Source of the DNA: Microbacterium sp. Bi121
GTDB taxonomy: Bacteria > Actinomycetota > Actinomycetes > Actinomycetales > Microbacteriaceae
Assembly (NCBI RefSeq): GCF_918698005.1
Contig: NZ_CAKKLJ010000005.1
Span: forward strand, 62,001 to 126,000
Direction of reading: 5' to 3'
DNA length: 64,000 nucleotides
Part shown: piece by piece, positions 39,342 to 49,550 of the stretch
How positions within the stretch are numbered: the first letter of the stretch is position 1
Layout: each line of letters starts with the position of its first letter
The notes under the pieces: model-generated
Told to the model about the DNA's origin: nothing
The model's input: only the letters and a program-made list of their open reading frames with translations
The model's database searches: none
Translations under genes and position numbers: made by a program

Positions 39342-40552
39342 CGGCGGCCTCCTCGATGAGCGCGCTGCGCCTTTTCACGTCTGAATCCGTCACCGAGGGC
39401 CATCCGGACAAGATCTGCGACCAGATCTCGGACAGCATCCTCGACGGCCTGATCGCCAAGGATCCGGCATCCCGTGTCGCGGTGGAGACCCTGGTCACCA
39501 CCGGTCTGGTGCACGTCGCCGGCGAGATCCGCACCGAGGCGTACGTCGACATCCCCACCATCGTCCGCGAGGTCGTCAACGGGATCGGCTACACCTCCAG
39601 CGACACCGGATTCGACGGCGACTCGTGCGGCGTGAGCGTCTCAGTGGGGGAGCAGTCCAGCGACATCGCCCACGGCGTCGACCTCGCCCAGGAGCACCGC
39701 GACGGCACCTCCAGTGATGCGCTCGACGGCCTCGGCGCCGGCGACCAGGGCATCATGTTCGGGTTCGCGACCGTCGAGACTCCCGAGCTCATGCCGATGG
39801 CAGGGCACACGGCTCATCGCATCGCGGAGCGCCTCACCGAGGTGCGCCGCTCCGGAGAGCTCGACTTCCTGCGTCCGGACGGCAAGACGCAGGTCACGCT
39901 CGGCTACGAGGGCTTCACGCCGAAGACGATCGATGCGGTCGTGCTCTCGACGCAGCATCACCCCGACGTCTCGCAGGATGAGCTCAAGGATCAGGTGCGC
40001 CGTCTGGTCATCGATCCGGTTCTCGAGGGTACCGGGCTCGAGATGCCGTCGAGCGACCGCTACTTCATCAACCCCGCCGGGCCGTTCGTCACCGGCGGCC
40101 CGAAGGGGGATGCCGGACTCACCGGCCGCAAGATCATCATCGACACCTACGGCGGCGCTGCCCGTCACGGCGGCGGCGCGTTCAGCGGCAAGGATCCGTC
40201 CAAGGTCGACCGCTCGGGCGCGTACGCCATGCGCTGGGTCGCGAAGAACGCCGTCGCCGCCGGTCTCGCAGATCGGCTCGAGGTGCAGGTCGCGTACGCG
40301 ATCGGCGTCGCCCGCCCCGTCGGCCTCTACGTCGAGACGTTCGGCACCGGCAAGGTGTCCGACGAGGTGATCACGAACGCTATCCGCGAGGTCTTCGACC
40401 TGCGGCCGCAGGCGATCATCGAGCAGCTCGATCTGCTGCGTCCGATCTACCGCCGAACGGCGGCATACGGCCACTTCGGGCGCGAGCTGCCGGAGTTCAC
40501 GTGGGAGCGGACCGACCGAGCCGACGAGCTGCGCCGCGCCGCAGGGCTGTGA
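39338..40552 (+). CDS. metK: S-adenosylmethionine synthetase
   Basis: The 404-residue enzyme makes SAM from methionine and [35 protein letters not shown] and [16 protein letters not shown] are all present. GTG at 39338 overlaps the rpoZ stop; ATG at 39356 ([12 protein letters not shown]) is an alternative, since neither has a clear ribosome-binding site. In M. tuberculosis the coenzyme A gene dfp/coaBC lies between rpoZ and metK; here the two genes overlap directly. Confidence 0.96.
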   Translation: MTAASSMSALRLFTSESVTEGHPDKICDQISDSILDGLIAKDPASRVAVETLVTTGLVHVAGEIRTEAYVDIPTIVREVVNGIGYTSSDTGFDGDSCGVSVSVGEQSSDIAHGVDLAQEHRDGTSSDALDGLGAGDQGIMFGFATVETPELMPMAGHTAHRIAERLTEVRRSGELDFLRPDGKTQVTLGYEGFTPKTIDAVVLSTQHHPDVSQDELKDQVRRLVIDPVLEGTGLEMPSSDRYFINPAGPFVTGGPKGDAGLTGRKIIIDTYGGAARHGGGAFSGKDPSKVDRSGAYAMRWVAKNAVAAGLADRLEVQVAYAIGVARPVGLYVETFGTGKVSDEVITNAIREVFDLRPQAIIEQLDLLRPIYRRTAAYGHFGRELPEFTWERTDRADELRRAAGL

Positions 40553-40574
40553 TGCGCAGGCGCGGAGCCCGGCG

Positions 40575-42515
40575 TTGAGCCGGCGCATCGCGCGCGTGCT
40601 GCTGGACTCGCCACTGCCGCAGCTCGACCGCCTGTTCGACTACGTCCTCCTCGAGGAGTTCGGCGACGTTCCGGTCGGCGCCCGCGTGCGGGTGCCGCTG
40701 CGCACGGCCGGGCGGCTGGTCGACGCCTTTGTCGTAGAGGTGGCGGAGGAGGACGATTCCGAGCGCGCCCTGTCGACCGTCGACAGCGTGACCTCCCTCG
40801 TGCCCGTTCTGCCGGAGCGGCTCTACCGCCTCGCGCGCCGCGTGGCCGATCGTGCGGCGGGGTCGGCGTCCGACATCCTTCGACTCGCGATTCCGAAACG
40901 TCAGGTCCGCGTCGAGAAGGCATGGAAAGCGGACGCCGCGGCCGTCGCGCCGTCCGACGAGGCGATCGCGAGGGCGGAGGCCGTCCTCGGCGAGTACTCC
41001 GGACTCGCCGGTCTGCTCGACGAACGCGGGCGAGGCGCTGTCGAGGCCGTCCCAGGGGTCCGTGATGGGATGCTGCCGTGGACGCAGCTGCTGGCGGCCT
41101 CGGCGACGCGGATGCTCGCATCCGGCTCCTCCGTCATCATCGCGCTGCCCGATCACCGCGACCTCGATCGGCTGCTCACGACGCTCGAGACGTTCGTGCC
41201 GGCCGAGGCGATCGTGCGCCACGACGCCCGGCAGACCAATCCAGAGCGCTACCGGGGGTTCCTGCGGACCATCGAAGACGCGCCGTGCGTGGTCGTCGGC
41301 AACCGCTCGTCCGTGTACGCCCCGGTGGAGGCCGGTCTCATCGCCATCTGGGACGACGGAGACCCGCTGTACAGCGAACCGCTGGCGCCGTACGTGCACA
41401 CCAGAGACGCGATGCTCGTCCGTCAGGAGCAGGAGGGGTCTGCGCTGCTGTTCGCCGGTCACACGCGCACGAGTGATGTCGAGCGTCTCGTGCAGCGCGG
41501 GTGGCTGACCGAAGTTCGTGCGGAGCGCCGCGTCACACCCCGTGTCGTGCTGAGCAGTCCGCAGGAGATGGAGCAGCCGGCGCAGCGCGTGCATTCCACC
41601 GCCTACGCCGCCGCACGGAAGGCCAGCGAGGAAGGCCCCGTACTCGTGCAGGTCGCGCGCCCCGGGTTCTCGCCGACGCTGGTGTGCGCCGACTGCCGTG
41701 CCCCCGCTCGTTGCGCCCACTGCGGCGGTCCGCTCGGAGCTTCGCACCGCGGTGCTGTGCCGGTCTGCGGCTGGTGCGGCCGTTCGGCCCGCGCCTGGCA
41801 CTGCCCGTCCTGCTCCTCGACCCAGCTCCGCCTTGCGTCCTCCGGGAGCGAGCGAACGGCCGACGAACTCGGTCGCGCCTTCCCCGGCGTGCGCGTGATC
41901 GTCGCAGACAGCGCGCACCCCGTCGAGTCGGTGCCTGCGAGACCGGCTCTGGTGGTCGCCACCAGGGGAGCCGAGCCGCTCGCCGATGGCGGGTACCGCG
42001 CCGTGCTGCTTCTCGACGGTCCACGGATGCTGCAGGCTCCTGACCTCCGCATCGCGGAGTCGTGCCTGCGCTGGTGGTCGAATGCCGCAGCCCTCGCAGC
42101 TCCTGGGGCGCCGATCCACCTGGTCGGGGTCGACGGTCCGGTCGGCCGAGCACTCGCGACGTGGACGCAGGCCGCGTACGCACGAAGCGAGCTCGAGAGC
42201 CGGGAACCACTGCATCTGCCGCCCGCGACGCGTGTCGCGCTCGTCGAGGGGCTGCCGCCGTCGGTGTCCCGAGCACTCGCTGCGCTTCGCGAGCTGCCCC
42301 TGCCGGCGGACGCCGTCCTCGGACCGGTGCCGATCGAGACCGACGACGGCCGGGTGCGCGCTCTCGTCCGCTTCGAGTACGCCGCCGGCCCCGCCGTCAC
42401 CACCAGGCTCAGAGCATCCGTCGTCGCCGAAGCGACAGGGCGTCGTCGTGGACGGGGCCAGAGCAATCGGATCCCGCTCTCGGTGCGTCTGGATATGCTC
42501 GATCCTGAGCTTTGA
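40575..42515 (+). CDS. priA: Primosomal protein N' (PriA), apparently without ATPase motifs
   Basis: The 646-residue PriA-like protein keeps the N-terminal DNA-binding region (VLLDSPLPQLDRLFDYVL) and the zinc-binding part with paired cysteines (CADC, CAHC, CGWC, CPSC, about residues 372-415). Where a PriA helicase has its Walker A, this protein reads WTQLLAASATRMLASG (about 170-186), with no GxGKT, and the DEEH box position reads IWDDGDPLYSE. So helicase activity is probably lost, as noted for other actinobacterial PriA proteins, and it may act only as a fork-recognition factor. The start is TTG at 40575 with GGAG about 7 nt upstream. Confidence 0.92.
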   Translation: MSRRIARVLLDSPLPQLDRLFDYVLLEEFGDVPVGARVRVPLRTAGRLVDAFVVEVAEEDDSERALSTVDSVTSLVPVLPERLYRLARRVADRAAGSASDILRLAIPKRQVRVEKAWKADAAAVAPSDEAIARAEAVLGEYSGLAGLLDERGRGAVEAVPGVRDGMLPWTQLLAASATRMLASGSSVIIALPDHRDLDRLLTTLETFVPAEAIVRHDARQTNPERYRGFLRTIEDAPCVVVGNRSSVYAPVEAGLIAIWDDGDPLYSEPLAPYVHTRDAMLVRQEQEGSALLFAGHTRTSDVERLVQRGWLTEVRAERRVTPRVVLSSPQEMEQPAQRVHSTAYAAARKASEEGPVLVQVARPGFSPTLVCADCRAPARCAHCGGPLGASHRGAVPVCGWCGRSARAWHCPSCSSTQLRLASSGSERTADELGRAFPGVRVIVADSAHPVESVPARPALVVATRGAEPLADGGYRAVLLLDGPRMLQAPDLRIAESCLRWWSNAAALAAPGAPIHLVGVDGPVGRALATWTQAAYARSELESREPLHLPPATRVALVEGLPPSVSRALAALRELPLPADAVLGPVPIETDDGRVRALVRFEYAAGPAVTTRLRASVVAEATGRRRGRGQSNRIPLSVRLDMLDPEL

Positions 42516-42550
42516 CAGTTTCCGAGCTTCCATCCATCCGGAGCACCTTC

Positions 42551-43471
42551 ATGCGTCTTGTCTTCGCCGGCACCCCGGCAGCCGCGATTCCCACCCTTCG
42601 CACCCTTGCGATGATCCACGAGATCGCAGCCGTCGTCACCCGGCCCGATGCGCCGCTCGGCAGAAAGCGCGTGCTCACCCCGTCGCCGGTCGCGCAGGTC
42701 GCAGAGGAACTCGGAATCCCGGTCATCAAAGCGGCCAAGCTCGATGACGATGCCACCGGCCGCATCGCAGCCCTCCGCGCTGAGCTCGGAGTGATCGTCG
42801 CGTACGGCGGACTCGTGCGCGAGCCGCTGCTGTCGACCCCGCAGCACGGATGGATCAATCTGCACTTCTCGCTGCTGCCGCAGTGGCGCGGGGCTGCGCC
42901 TGTCCAGCGAGCGCTCATCGCCGGGGATGCCGTGCTCGGCGCGAGCGTCTTCCAGCTCGTCCCCGCGCTGGACGCCGGAGACGTCTTCGCAGCGCGAAGC
43001 GTCGCGGTGCCGCCGGACGCCACGGCAGACATCGCCCTCGAGATCCTCACGGAGGACGGGGCGCAGCTCACCGCAGACGTCGTCGCCGGCATCGCCGACG
43101 GCACCGCCGCGTCGCGGCCGCAGGAGGGCGAGCCGACCACCGCCCCGAAGCTGACCGTCGAGGACGGCGCACTGGATTGGACGCAGCCGCTCGACGCCGT
43201 CTTCGCACGATTCCGCGGTGTGACACCGGAGCCGGGTGCGCACACGGTCGTCGGAGACCTGAGGGTGAAGATCCTGGCAGCCGCACCGTCTCAGGATGCG
43301 GAGCCGCTCGATCCGGGCGCCGTCGCGGTGACCAAGGACGCACTGCTGATCGGCACGGCCACGCAGCCCCTGGCGGTGACGCGCGTGCAACCGGCTGGCA
43401 GGCCGGCGATGGACGCGACCGCCTGGTGGCGCGGCTTCCGCGGAGACGAGACCGTGCGAGCGGGCGCATGA
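42551..43471 (+). CDS. fmt: Methionyl-tRNA formyltransferase
   Basis: The 306-residue enzyme formylates initiator Met-tRNA. The folate-binding motif NLHFSLLPQWRGAAPVQRA and the N-terminal MRLVFAGTPAAAIPTL are standard, and the C-terminal OB-like domain ends with WWRGFRGDE. ATG at 42551 has GGAG 7 nt upstream. It overlaps rsmB in ATGA. The deformylase gene is not beside it. Confidence 0.96.
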   Translation: MRLVFAGTPAAAIPTLRTLAMIHEIAAVVTRPDAPLGRKRVLTPSPVAQVAEELGIPVIKAAKLDDDATGRIAALRAELGVIVAYGGLVREPLLSTPQHGWINLHFSLLPQWRGAAPVQRALIAGDAVLGASVFQLVPALDAGDVFAARSVAVPPDATADIALEILTEDGAQLTADVVAGIADGTAASRPQEGEPTTAPKLTVEDGALDWTQPLDAVFARFRGVTPEPGAHTVVGDLRVKILAAAPSQDAEPLDPGAVAVTKDALLIGTATQPLAVTRVQPAGRPAMDATAWWRGFRGDETVRAGA

Positions 43472-44898
43472 GCGGGCCGTCGCAGCGCCGCCCAGCACGC
43501 CGCCCCACCGGCAGTGCGCCGCAGACCCGGCGCGTGCAGCCGGCCCGTCGAGTGGCCTATGACGTGCTGAGAGCAGTGAGCGAGTCGGATGCCTACGCGA
43601 ACCTGCTGCTGCCGTCCGCGATCAGCGACGCCCGGCTGACGCCGCAGGACGCGGCTCTCGCAACCGAGCTGACCTATGGCACGCTGCGCCGACGAGGCAC
43701 CTACGACGCGGTCATCGAGGCGGCGGCCGGCCGTTCGACAGCGGACATCGACCCCGCAGTGCTCGATGCCCTGCGGCTCGCGGCGCATCAGCTGCTCGCC
43801 ACACGCGTGGCCTCGCACGCCGCGGTCAACGAGTCCGTGAACCTCGTCACCGCCGAGGTCGGCAGAGGTCCGGCCGGCTTCGCTAACGCGGTGCTGCGGC
43901 GGATCTCGCGCGATACGCCCGGTCAGTGGCAGGAGCGCATCGAGCAGGGCGCGCGGTCCGACGATGAGCGACTGGGTCTGCGCACGGCGCACCCGGTCTG
44001 GATCATCCGCGCGCTCCGCAGAGCTCTGGCGGCCGACGGCCGGGTCTCGGAGCTCGAAGAGCTGCTCGACGCCGACAACGTCTCACCGGAGGTCACGCTG
44101 GTGGCGCTGCCCGGGCTCGCCGAACCAGGAGAACCGCGCCGGCCATACGCACCGACGGCCTTCGGATCCCCCGGAGGCGATCCGCTCGCGCTGATCAGTG
44201 CCTCCGGCGGGACAATCCGGGTCCAGGACGAGGGGTCGCAGCTCGTCGCACTGGCGCTGGCCGGCGCGAAGCCGATCACGGCGGGGGAGAAGTGGCTCGA
44301 CCTGTGCGCCGGCCCAGGGGGCAAGACCGCGCTGCTCGCGTCGATCGCACGCGAGAACGAGGTCGTCCTCGAGGCGAACGAGGTCGTCCCGACACGCGCC
44401 AGGCTCGTCCGCAATGCGCTGAAGGCTGTGCCCGGCGAGGTGATCGTCCACGAGCAGGACGGCAGGCACCTCACCCAGGAGAACCGGGGCGTGTTCGACA
44501 GGATCCTCGTCGACGCCCCGTGCACCGGCCTCGGCGCGCTGCGCCGCCGCCCTGAGGCGCGCTGGCGCAAGTCGCCTTCCGACGTCGCCGAGCTCGCCGA
44601 GCTCCAGACCGAACTGCTCGCCGGTGCTCTGGACGCGCTGGCACCGGGCGGCGTCGTCGCCTACGTGACCTGCTCGCCGCACCTCGCTGAGACCTCGGGT
44701 ATCGTCGCAGAGGTCCTGAGGACCCGTGACGACGTGACCCGGCTGGATGCCGCGGCCGTCATCAGCGACGTCGCCATGAGTCCGATCGACCTCGCCGGCG
44801 ACGGCAGCGGTCACGTTCAACTGTGGCCGCATCGTCACGGCACAGACGCCATGTTCCTCGCGCTGCTCCAGCGCGATTCGAAGGGAGAAGACCGGTGA
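43468..44898 (+). CDS. rsmB: 16S rRNA m5C967 methyltransferase RsmB
   Basis: The 476-residue protein has an Arg/Pro-rich start (residues 1-25), an NusB-like RNA-binding domain (ARRVAYDVLRAVSESDAYAN) and a SAM methyltransferase domain with LCAGPGGKTALLAS. Both catalytic cysteines of RNA m5C enzymes are present, in VDAPCTGLGALRRRPE and YVTCSPHLAE. It overlaps fmt in ATGA and rpe in GTGA. Confidence 0.95.
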   Translation: MSGPSQRRPARRPTGSAPQTRRVQPARRVAYDVLRAVSESDAYANLLLPSAISDARLTPQDAALATELTYGTLRRRGTYDAVIEAAAGRSTADIDPAVLDALRLAAHQLLATRVASHAAVNESVNLVTAEVGRGPAGFANAVLRRISRDTPGQWQERIEQGARSDDERLGLRTAHPVWIIRALRRALAADGRVSELEELLDADNVSPEVTLVALPGLAEPGEPRRPYAPTAFGSPGGDPLALISASGGTIRVQDEGSQLVALALAGAKPITAGEKWLDLCAGPGGKTALLASIARENEVVLEANEVVPTRARLVRNALKAVPGEVIVHEQDGRHLTQENRGVFDRILVDAPCTGLGALRRRPEARWRKSPSDVAELAELQTELLAGALDALAPGGVVAYVTCSPHLAETSGIVAEVLRTRDDVTRLDAAAVISDVAMSPIDLAGDGSGHVQLWPHRHGTDAMFLALLQRDSKGEDR

Positions 44899-45590
44899 GC
44901 CTTCCGTCCTCGTTGCGTTCTGAAGCACCGCGCATCAACCCCAGCATCCTCTCGGCCGACTTCGTGAACATGCAGCGCGATCTCGCCCGCATCGAGACGG
45001 CCGACTTCGTGCACGTCGACGTGATGGACAACCACTTCGTCCCGAATCTGACGTTCGGACTGCAGATGGTCGAGCGCGTCCAGGCGACCAGCCCCATCCC
45101 GCTCGATGTGCACCTGATGATCACGGACCCCGATCGCTGGGCTCCTGGCTACGCCGAGCTGGGAGCGGCCAGCGTCACGTTCCACCTCGAGGCGGCATCC
45201 GACCCCGTCGCCCTCGCCAGGCGGCTCCGCGACATGGGCGCACGTGCCGGGGTCGCGATCAAGCCGGGTACCGCCGGCGACGCGCTCTACGACATCCTCG
45301 ACGAGTTCGATCAGATCCTCGTCATGACGGTCGAGCCGGGATTCGGCGGACAGAGCTTCATGCCCGAGACGATGCCGAAGCTGCGTGCGCTCGTGGATGA
45401 GGCCAGGCGCCGCGGCTCGAACACCTGGTTCCAGGTCGACGGCGGCATTTCGGATTCGACGATCGAACAGGCTGCGGCGGCCGGCGCCGACACCTTCGTC
45501 GCAGGATCCGCGGTCTACGGCGCCGACAGCATCGAGGCGGCCGTCACGGGACTTCGGGACCGCGCGCGAGCCGCTAGCCTGGAAACGTGA
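44895..45590 (+). CDS. rpe: Ribulose-phosphate 3-epimerase
   Basis: The 231-residue TIM-barrel enzyme interconverts ribulose-5-P and xylulose-5-P. It has [17 protein letters not shown], the metal/catalytic [12 protein letters not shown], and [16 protein letters not shown] at 44895 has GGGAG about 7 nt upstream. It ends in a GTGA overlap with hisE, and its end contains the hisE -10 box. Confidence 0.96.
   Translation: MSLPSSLRSEAPRINPSILSADFVNMQRDLARIETADFVHVDVMDNHFVPNLTFGLQMVERVQATSPIPLDVHLMITDPDRWAPGYAELGAASVTFHLEAASDPVALARRLRDMGARAGVAIKPGTAGDALYDILDEFDQILVMTVEPGFGGQSFMPETMPKLRALVDEARRRGSNTWFQVDGGISDSTIEQAAAAGADTFVAGSAVYGADSIEAAVTGLRDRARAASLET
45575..45580 (+). promoter_or_regulatory. Leaderless-type -10 box of hisE (TAGCCT)
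   Basis: TAGCCTGGAAAC leads straight into the GTG at 45587, 6 nt after the box. It lies inside the end of rpe and shares TAGCCTGGA with the box before rarA. This would give the his/trp genes a separate leaderless transcript. Confidence 0.5.
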
Positions 45591-45850
45591 AGACTTTCGA
45601 CGAGCTGTTCGCCGAGCTCAGCGCCAAAGCCGAGAACCGTCCAGAGGGTTCTCGCACCGTCGCAGAGCTCGACGCCGGCGTGCACACCATCGGCAAGAAG
45701 ATCGTCGAGGAGGCCGCCGAGGTGTGGATGGCCGCCGAGTACGAGTCGGATGCCGAGGCCGCCGAGGAGATCTCCCAGCTGCTCTATCACCTGCAGGTCA
45801 TGATGATCGCGAAGGGGCTGACCCCCGAGGACGTGTACCGACATCTCTGA
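45587..45850 (+). CDS. hisE: Phosphoribosyl-ATP pyrophosphatase
   Basis: The 87-residue MazG-like enzyme performs the second step of histidine synthesis. The metal-binding motif [19 protein letters not shown] and the C-terminal [14 protein letters not shown] are typical. It is separate from hisI here, as usual in actinobacteria. Confidence 0.96.
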   Translation: MKTFDELFAELSAKAENRPEGSRTVAELDAGVHTIGKKIVEEAAEVWMAAEYESDAEAAEEISQLLYHLQVMMIAKGLTPEDVYRHL

Positions 45851-45887
45851 TGCGCTCCGTCTCGTACCTCTGATCTGAAAGTTCCCC

Positions 45888-46727
45888 ATGCTGCGCATCG
45901 CTGTTCCCAACAAGGGCTCGCTCGCCGAGACCGCCGCCGAGATGCTCGCCGAAGCCGGATACACCGGCCGTCGCGACTCCAAGACCCTGCACGTCGTGGA
46001 TGCCGCGAACGACGTCGAATTCTTCTTCCTCCGTCCGCGCGACATCGCCACCTACGTGGCATCCGGAGCACTCGACGTCGGCATCACCGGCCGCGACCTG
46101 CTGCGCGACGTGCCGCAGCAGGCCCGCGAGATCGAAGCGCTCGGCTTCGCGCACTCGACGTTCCGCTTCGCCGCCCCACCAGGACGGTTCCAGACCCTCG
46201 AAGACCTGGCGGGGGTCCGGATCGCCTCGGCCTACCCTGGACTCGTCGACGCGTTCCTCCGCGACCACGGTGTCGAGGCGACCCTCGTGCCGCTCGACGG
46301 CGCGGTGGAGTCCGCCGTTCAGCTCGGCGTCGCCGACGCGATCGCCGACGTCGTCGAGACCGGAACCACGCTCCGCCAGGCGGGACTCGAGATCTTCGGA
46401 CCCGTGATCATCGAATCCGAGGCCGTCCTCATCAGCCGAACCGGCGACGTCGACGGGACCGAGCGGCTGCTGCGTCGCCTCCGCGGAGTGATCGTCGCCC
46501 GGCGCTTCGTGCTGCTCGACTTCGATCTCCCCGCCAGCCTCGTGGAGAAGGCCGCCGCGATCGCCCCCGGCCGCGAATCGCCGACCATCTCACCGCTGCA
46601 GGATCCGGATTGGGTCGCCGTGCGCGTGATGCTGCCGCGCAAGGGCATCAACCAGGTGATGGACGATCTGTACTCGATCGGCGCACGCGCATTGCTGGTC
46701 ACCGCCATCCACGCTGCGAGATTGTGA
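45888..46727 (+). CDS. hisG: ATP phosphoribosyltransferase, long form
   Basis: The 279-residue enzyme commits ATP and PRPP to histidine. [18 protein letters not shown] and [12 protein letters not shown] are conserved in the catalytic domains, and the C-terminal ACT-like regulatory domain ends [20 protein letters not shown], so feedback inhibition by histidine and no need for HisZ are expected. Confidence 0.96.
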   Translation: MLRIAVPNKGSLAETAAEMLAEAGYTGRRDSKTLHVVDAANDVEFFFLRPRDIATYVASGALDVGITGRDLLRDVPQQAREIEALGFAHSTFRFAAPPGRFQTLEDLAGVRIASAYPGLVDAFLRDHGVEATLVPLDGAVESAVQLGVADAIADVVETGTTLRQAGLEIFGPVIIESEAVLISRTGDVDGTERLLRRLRGVIVARRFVLLDFDLPASLVEKAAAIAPGRESPTISPLQDPDWVAVRVMLPRKGINQVMDDLYSIGARALLVTAIHAARL

Positions 46728-46741
46728 TCACGGAGACCCAG

Positions 46742-47503
46742 ATGACTCTGACCAGCCGTGTCATCCCGTGCCTCGACGTCGCCGCAGGACGCGTCGTCAA
46801 GGGCGTCAACTTCGAGAACCTGCGCGACATGGGCGACCCGGTCGAACTGGCTGCGCACTACGCGGCGCAGGGAGCCGATGAGATCACGTTCCTCGACGTC
46901 ACGGCGACCGTCGACGACCGGTCCACGACGTACGACGTCGTGCAGCGCACGGCCGAGAACGTGTTCGTGCCGCTCACCGTCGGCGGGGGAGTCCGCTCCG
47001 TCGAGGACGTCGCCCGGTTGCAGGGAGTCGGAGCGGACAAGGTCGGCGTGAACTCCGCCGCGATCGCACGCCCTGACCTCATCGGCGAGATCGCCGACCG
47101 ATTCGGTGCTCAGGTGCTCGTGCTCTCCCTCGATGTGAAGCGCGCTGGGGCCACGGCGTCCGGGTTCGTCGTCACGACCCACGGCGGGCGCACCGAGACG
47201 ACGCTCGACGCCCTCGAGTGGGCGCGCGAGGCGATCGAGCGCGGTGCGGGGGAGCTGCTCGTGAACTCCATCGACGCCGACGGCACGCGCGACGGCTTCG
47301 ACCTCGAGCTCGTCGGCCTCATGCGCGAGGTGTCCTCGGTCCCCGTCATCGCCTCCGGCGGCGCCGGTGCCGTGACCGACTTCGCACCGGCTGTCAATGC
47401 GGGGGCGGACGCCGTGCTCGCCGCGAGCGTCTTCCACTCCGGTGCCCTGACTGTCGGCGACGTCAAGGAAGCCATGCGCGCAGAAGGGATCGTCGTGCGA
47501 TGA
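46742..47503 (+). CDS. hisF: Imidazole glycerol phosphate synthase cyclase subunit
   Basis: The 253-residue TIM barrel has the N-terminal [31 protein letters not shown] and the C-terminal [15 protein letters not shown]. It uses ammonia from HisH, whose gene is not in the window. ATG 46742 is preferred, with GGAG 6 nt upstream; an in-frame GTG at 46724 overlapping the hisG stop would add six residues. Confidence 0.96.
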   Translation: MTLTSRVIPCLDVAAGRVVKGVNFENLRDMGDPVELAAHYAAQGADEITFLDVTATVDDRSTTYDVVQRTAENVFVPLTVGGGVRSVEDVARLQGVGADKVGVNSAAIARPDLIGEIADRFGAQVLVLSLDVKRAGATASGFVVTTHGGRTETTLDALEWAREAIERGAGELLVNSIDADGTRDGFDLELVGLMREVSSVPVIASGGAGAVTDFAPAVNAGADAVLAASVFHSGALTVGDVKEAMRAEGIVVR

Positions 47504-47871
47504 GCGAGACTTCGAAGAGTGATCTCGAGGCACGGATCGCCCAGGTCGCGTGGAACGCCGACGGCCTGGCGCCCGCGATCGTGCAGCAGTGGGACTCGCG
47601 CGAAGTGCTCATGCTCGCCTGGCTCGATGCCGAGGCGCTGCGACGCACTCTCACCACAGGTCGCGTGACGTACTGGTCGCGCTCGCGTCAGGAGTACTGG
47701 CGCAAGGGCGACACGTCGGGCAACATCCAGCGCATCCGCGAGGCCAGGCTGGACTGCGACGGCGACGCGATCCTGCTGCTCGTCGATCAGACGGGTCCCG
47801 CCTGCCACACCGGCACCCGGACGTGCTTCGACGCGGCCGACCTCGAGGCCGTCGACGGCGTGACCGGATGA
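47500..47871 (+). CDS. hisI: Phosphoribosyl-AMP cyclohydrolase
   Basis: The 123-residue zinc enzyme opens the adenine ring in histidine synthesis. [38 protein letters not shown] and the cysteine-bearing [10 protein letters not shown] are present. ATGA overlaps on both sides tie it to hisF and to the trp membrane gene; trpE would often be expected at the downstream junction. Confidence 0.96.
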   Translation: MSETSKSDLEARIAQVAWNADGLAPAIVQQWDSREVLMLAWLDAEALRRTLTTGRVTYWSRSRQEYWRKGDTSGNIQRIREARLDCDGDAILLLVDQTGPACHTGTRTCFDAADLEAVDGVTG

Positions 47872-48473
47872 GTCGGCCCAGAATGAGCATCGCCCAGCGC
47901 GGCCGCAGCATCGCCGTCATCGGTTTCCTCCTGGCCGGAGCCATCGGCATCATCTCCTCGACCCAGACGTGGCTCACGGTGACGCGCGCCGACTCCGGCG
48001 AGCCGATCCTCGTGGCGGGCGCCGATGCCCTTGCGCTCCTCGCCCCGCTCAGTCTCGCCGTCCTCGCCGTCGGGGCGGCTCTCGCGATCGTCGGCGTGGT
48101 GCTTCGATACGCCCTGGCCGCGCTCGCTCTGCTCGCCGGCGGACTGCTCACGTGGTGGACAGCCGACATCCTCTTCTCGACACCGCTGCCAGCCGTCGCA
48201 CCGACGGTCACGCAGGCCACCGGGCTCGCAGGCAGCAGCACGCTGATGGACATGATCGCATCGATCGAGCCGTCCGCCTGGCCGGTGCTCGCCCTCATCG
48301 GCTGGGTCGTGCTGATCATGTCGGCGCTCTTCGCGCTCATCACAGCGCACCGCTGGAAGCGCGGTGGACGCCGCTATCGCACGGATGCCGCGGCGCACGG
48401 TGATCACGACGGGCCTGTCGACGCGATCGATTCCTGGGACGACCTGTCGCGTGGCACGGACCCCACACGGTGA
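47868..48473 (+). CDS. Trp biosynthesis-associated membrane protein
   Basis: The 201-residue protein has about four hydrophobic helices ([70 protein letters not shown]) and an acidic cytoplasmic tail. Members of this family sit between trpE and trpC in actinobacteria; the function is unknown. The [12 protein letters not shown] segment after helix 1 is characteristic. Here trpE is missing and the gene overlaps hisI. Confidence 0.88.
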   Translation: MSRPRMSIAQRGRSIAVIGFLLAGAIGIISSTQTWLTVTRADSGEPILVAGADALALLAPLSLAVLAVGAALAIVGVVLRYALAALALLAGGLLTWWTADILFSTPLPAVAPTVTQATGLAGSSTLMDMIASIEPSAWPVLALIGWVVLIMSALFALITAHRWKRGGRRYRTDAAAHGDHDGPVDAIDSWDDLSRGTDPTR

Positions 48474-48519
48474 CCCCGATAGACTGGCTGAGAAACCCAC
48501 GACCGCCTCGGAGGAGAAC

Positions 48520-48750
48520 ATGACCAACCCGATCGCCGACCCCGGCCACGGACACTCGCCTGCGGCCTGGACTGCCGTGATCGTCATGCTGTTCGGCTTC
48601 TTCGCCGGCACGATCGCCTTCTGCTTCGAGCAGCCCGTCTTCGTGTGGGTCTCGGTCGGAATCATCGTGATCGGGCTGCTGCTGGGTTGGATCCTCGCCA
48701 AGGCCGGTTACGGCGTCAACGGACCCAAGTACGCGCCGAAGGGCCACTGA
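48520..48750 (+). CDS. HGxxPAAW-motif small membrane protein
   Basis: The 76-residue protein contains the defining HGHSPAAW motif (about residues 11-18) and two helices ([17 protein letters not shown] and [18 protein letters not shown]). This family is typical of actinobacterial trp clusters, of unknown function. The ATG at 48520 has GGAGGAG about 6 nt upstream; TAGACT at 48480-48485 is a possible -10. It shares one base with trpC (TGATG). Confidence 0.88.
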   Translation: MTNPIADPGHGHSPAAWTAVIVMLFGFFAGTIAFCFEQPVFVWVSVGIIVIGLLLGWILAKAGYGVNGPKYAPKGH

Positions 48751-49550
48751 TGGTGCTCGCCGACCTCACGGCCGGCGCAGTCGAGGACGCGGAACGTCGT
48801 GCACTCGCCCGGCCCCTGTCCGAGGTCGAGAAGGCGGCTGCGGCACGCCCGGCAGCACTCGACGTCTCCGCCGCTCTCGCGCCGGCATCCCGTGTCAAGA
48901 TCATCGCCGAGGTGAAGCGCGCGAGCCCGTCCCGCGGAGAGCTCGCCGAGATCCCCGATCCTGCGCGCCAGGCTGCGCTCTACGAGACGGGCGGAGCATC
49001 GGCGATCAGCGTCCTCACCGAGGAGCGCCGGTTCGGCGGATCGCTCGCAGACCTCGAGGCCGTGACGGAGCGCGTCGCGCTTCCCGTGCTCCGCAAGGAC
49101 TTCATCGCCACCCCGTATCAGGTGCTCGAAGCCCGCGCCGCCGGCGCCGATCTGGCGCTGCTCATCGTCGCAGGGCTCGAGCCGAAGGTGCTCAGCGAAC
49201 TGCACGGGCTGATCCTCGAGCTCGGCATGACGCCGCTCGTCGAGACCCACACCGCCGCCGAGCTCGACGTCGCGATCGACCTCGGCGCGACGCTGATCGG
49301 TGTGAACGCCAGGAACCTCTCGACCTTCGACCTCGACCGCGATCTGTTCGGCCGTCTCGTCGATCGCATCCCCTCAGGCGTCATCAAGGTCGCCGAGTCG
49401 GCCGTGCTCGTCCCCGAGGACGTCGCGCACTACCGCGAGGCCGGGGCCGACGTCGTACTGATCGGCGAGGCTCTCGTCACCGGCGACCCCGTCGCCACTC
49501 TGCAGAGCTTCCTCGCCGCGGGAGACTTCGAAGGGAGTCGTGCGCTGTGA
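48750..49550 (+). CDS. trpC: Indole-3-glycerol phosphate synthase
   Basis: The 266-residue TIM barrel closes the indole ring. The signature [20 protein letters not shown] and [20 protein letters not shown] hold the catalytic lysines, and [11 protein letters not shown] follows. It starts at ATG 48750, sharing its A with the previous stop. No trpF or trpD is adjacent. Confidence 0.96.
   Translation: MVLADLTAGAVEDAERRALARPLSEVEKAAAARPAALDVSAALAPASRVKIIAEVKRASPSRGELAEIPDPARQAALYETGGASAISVLTEERRFGGSLADLEAVTERVALPVLRKDFIATPYQVLEARAAGADLALLIVAGLEPKVLSELHGLILELGMTPLVETHTAAELDVAIDLGATLIGVNARNLSTFDLDRDLFGRLVDRIPSGVIKVAESAVLVPEDVAHYREAGADVVLIGEALVTGDPVATLQSFLAAGDFEGSRAL

Noticed and set aside
45851-45887. 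Attenuator before hisG
   Set aside because: The gap is only 37 bases, with no histidine-rich leader peptide and no hairpin.
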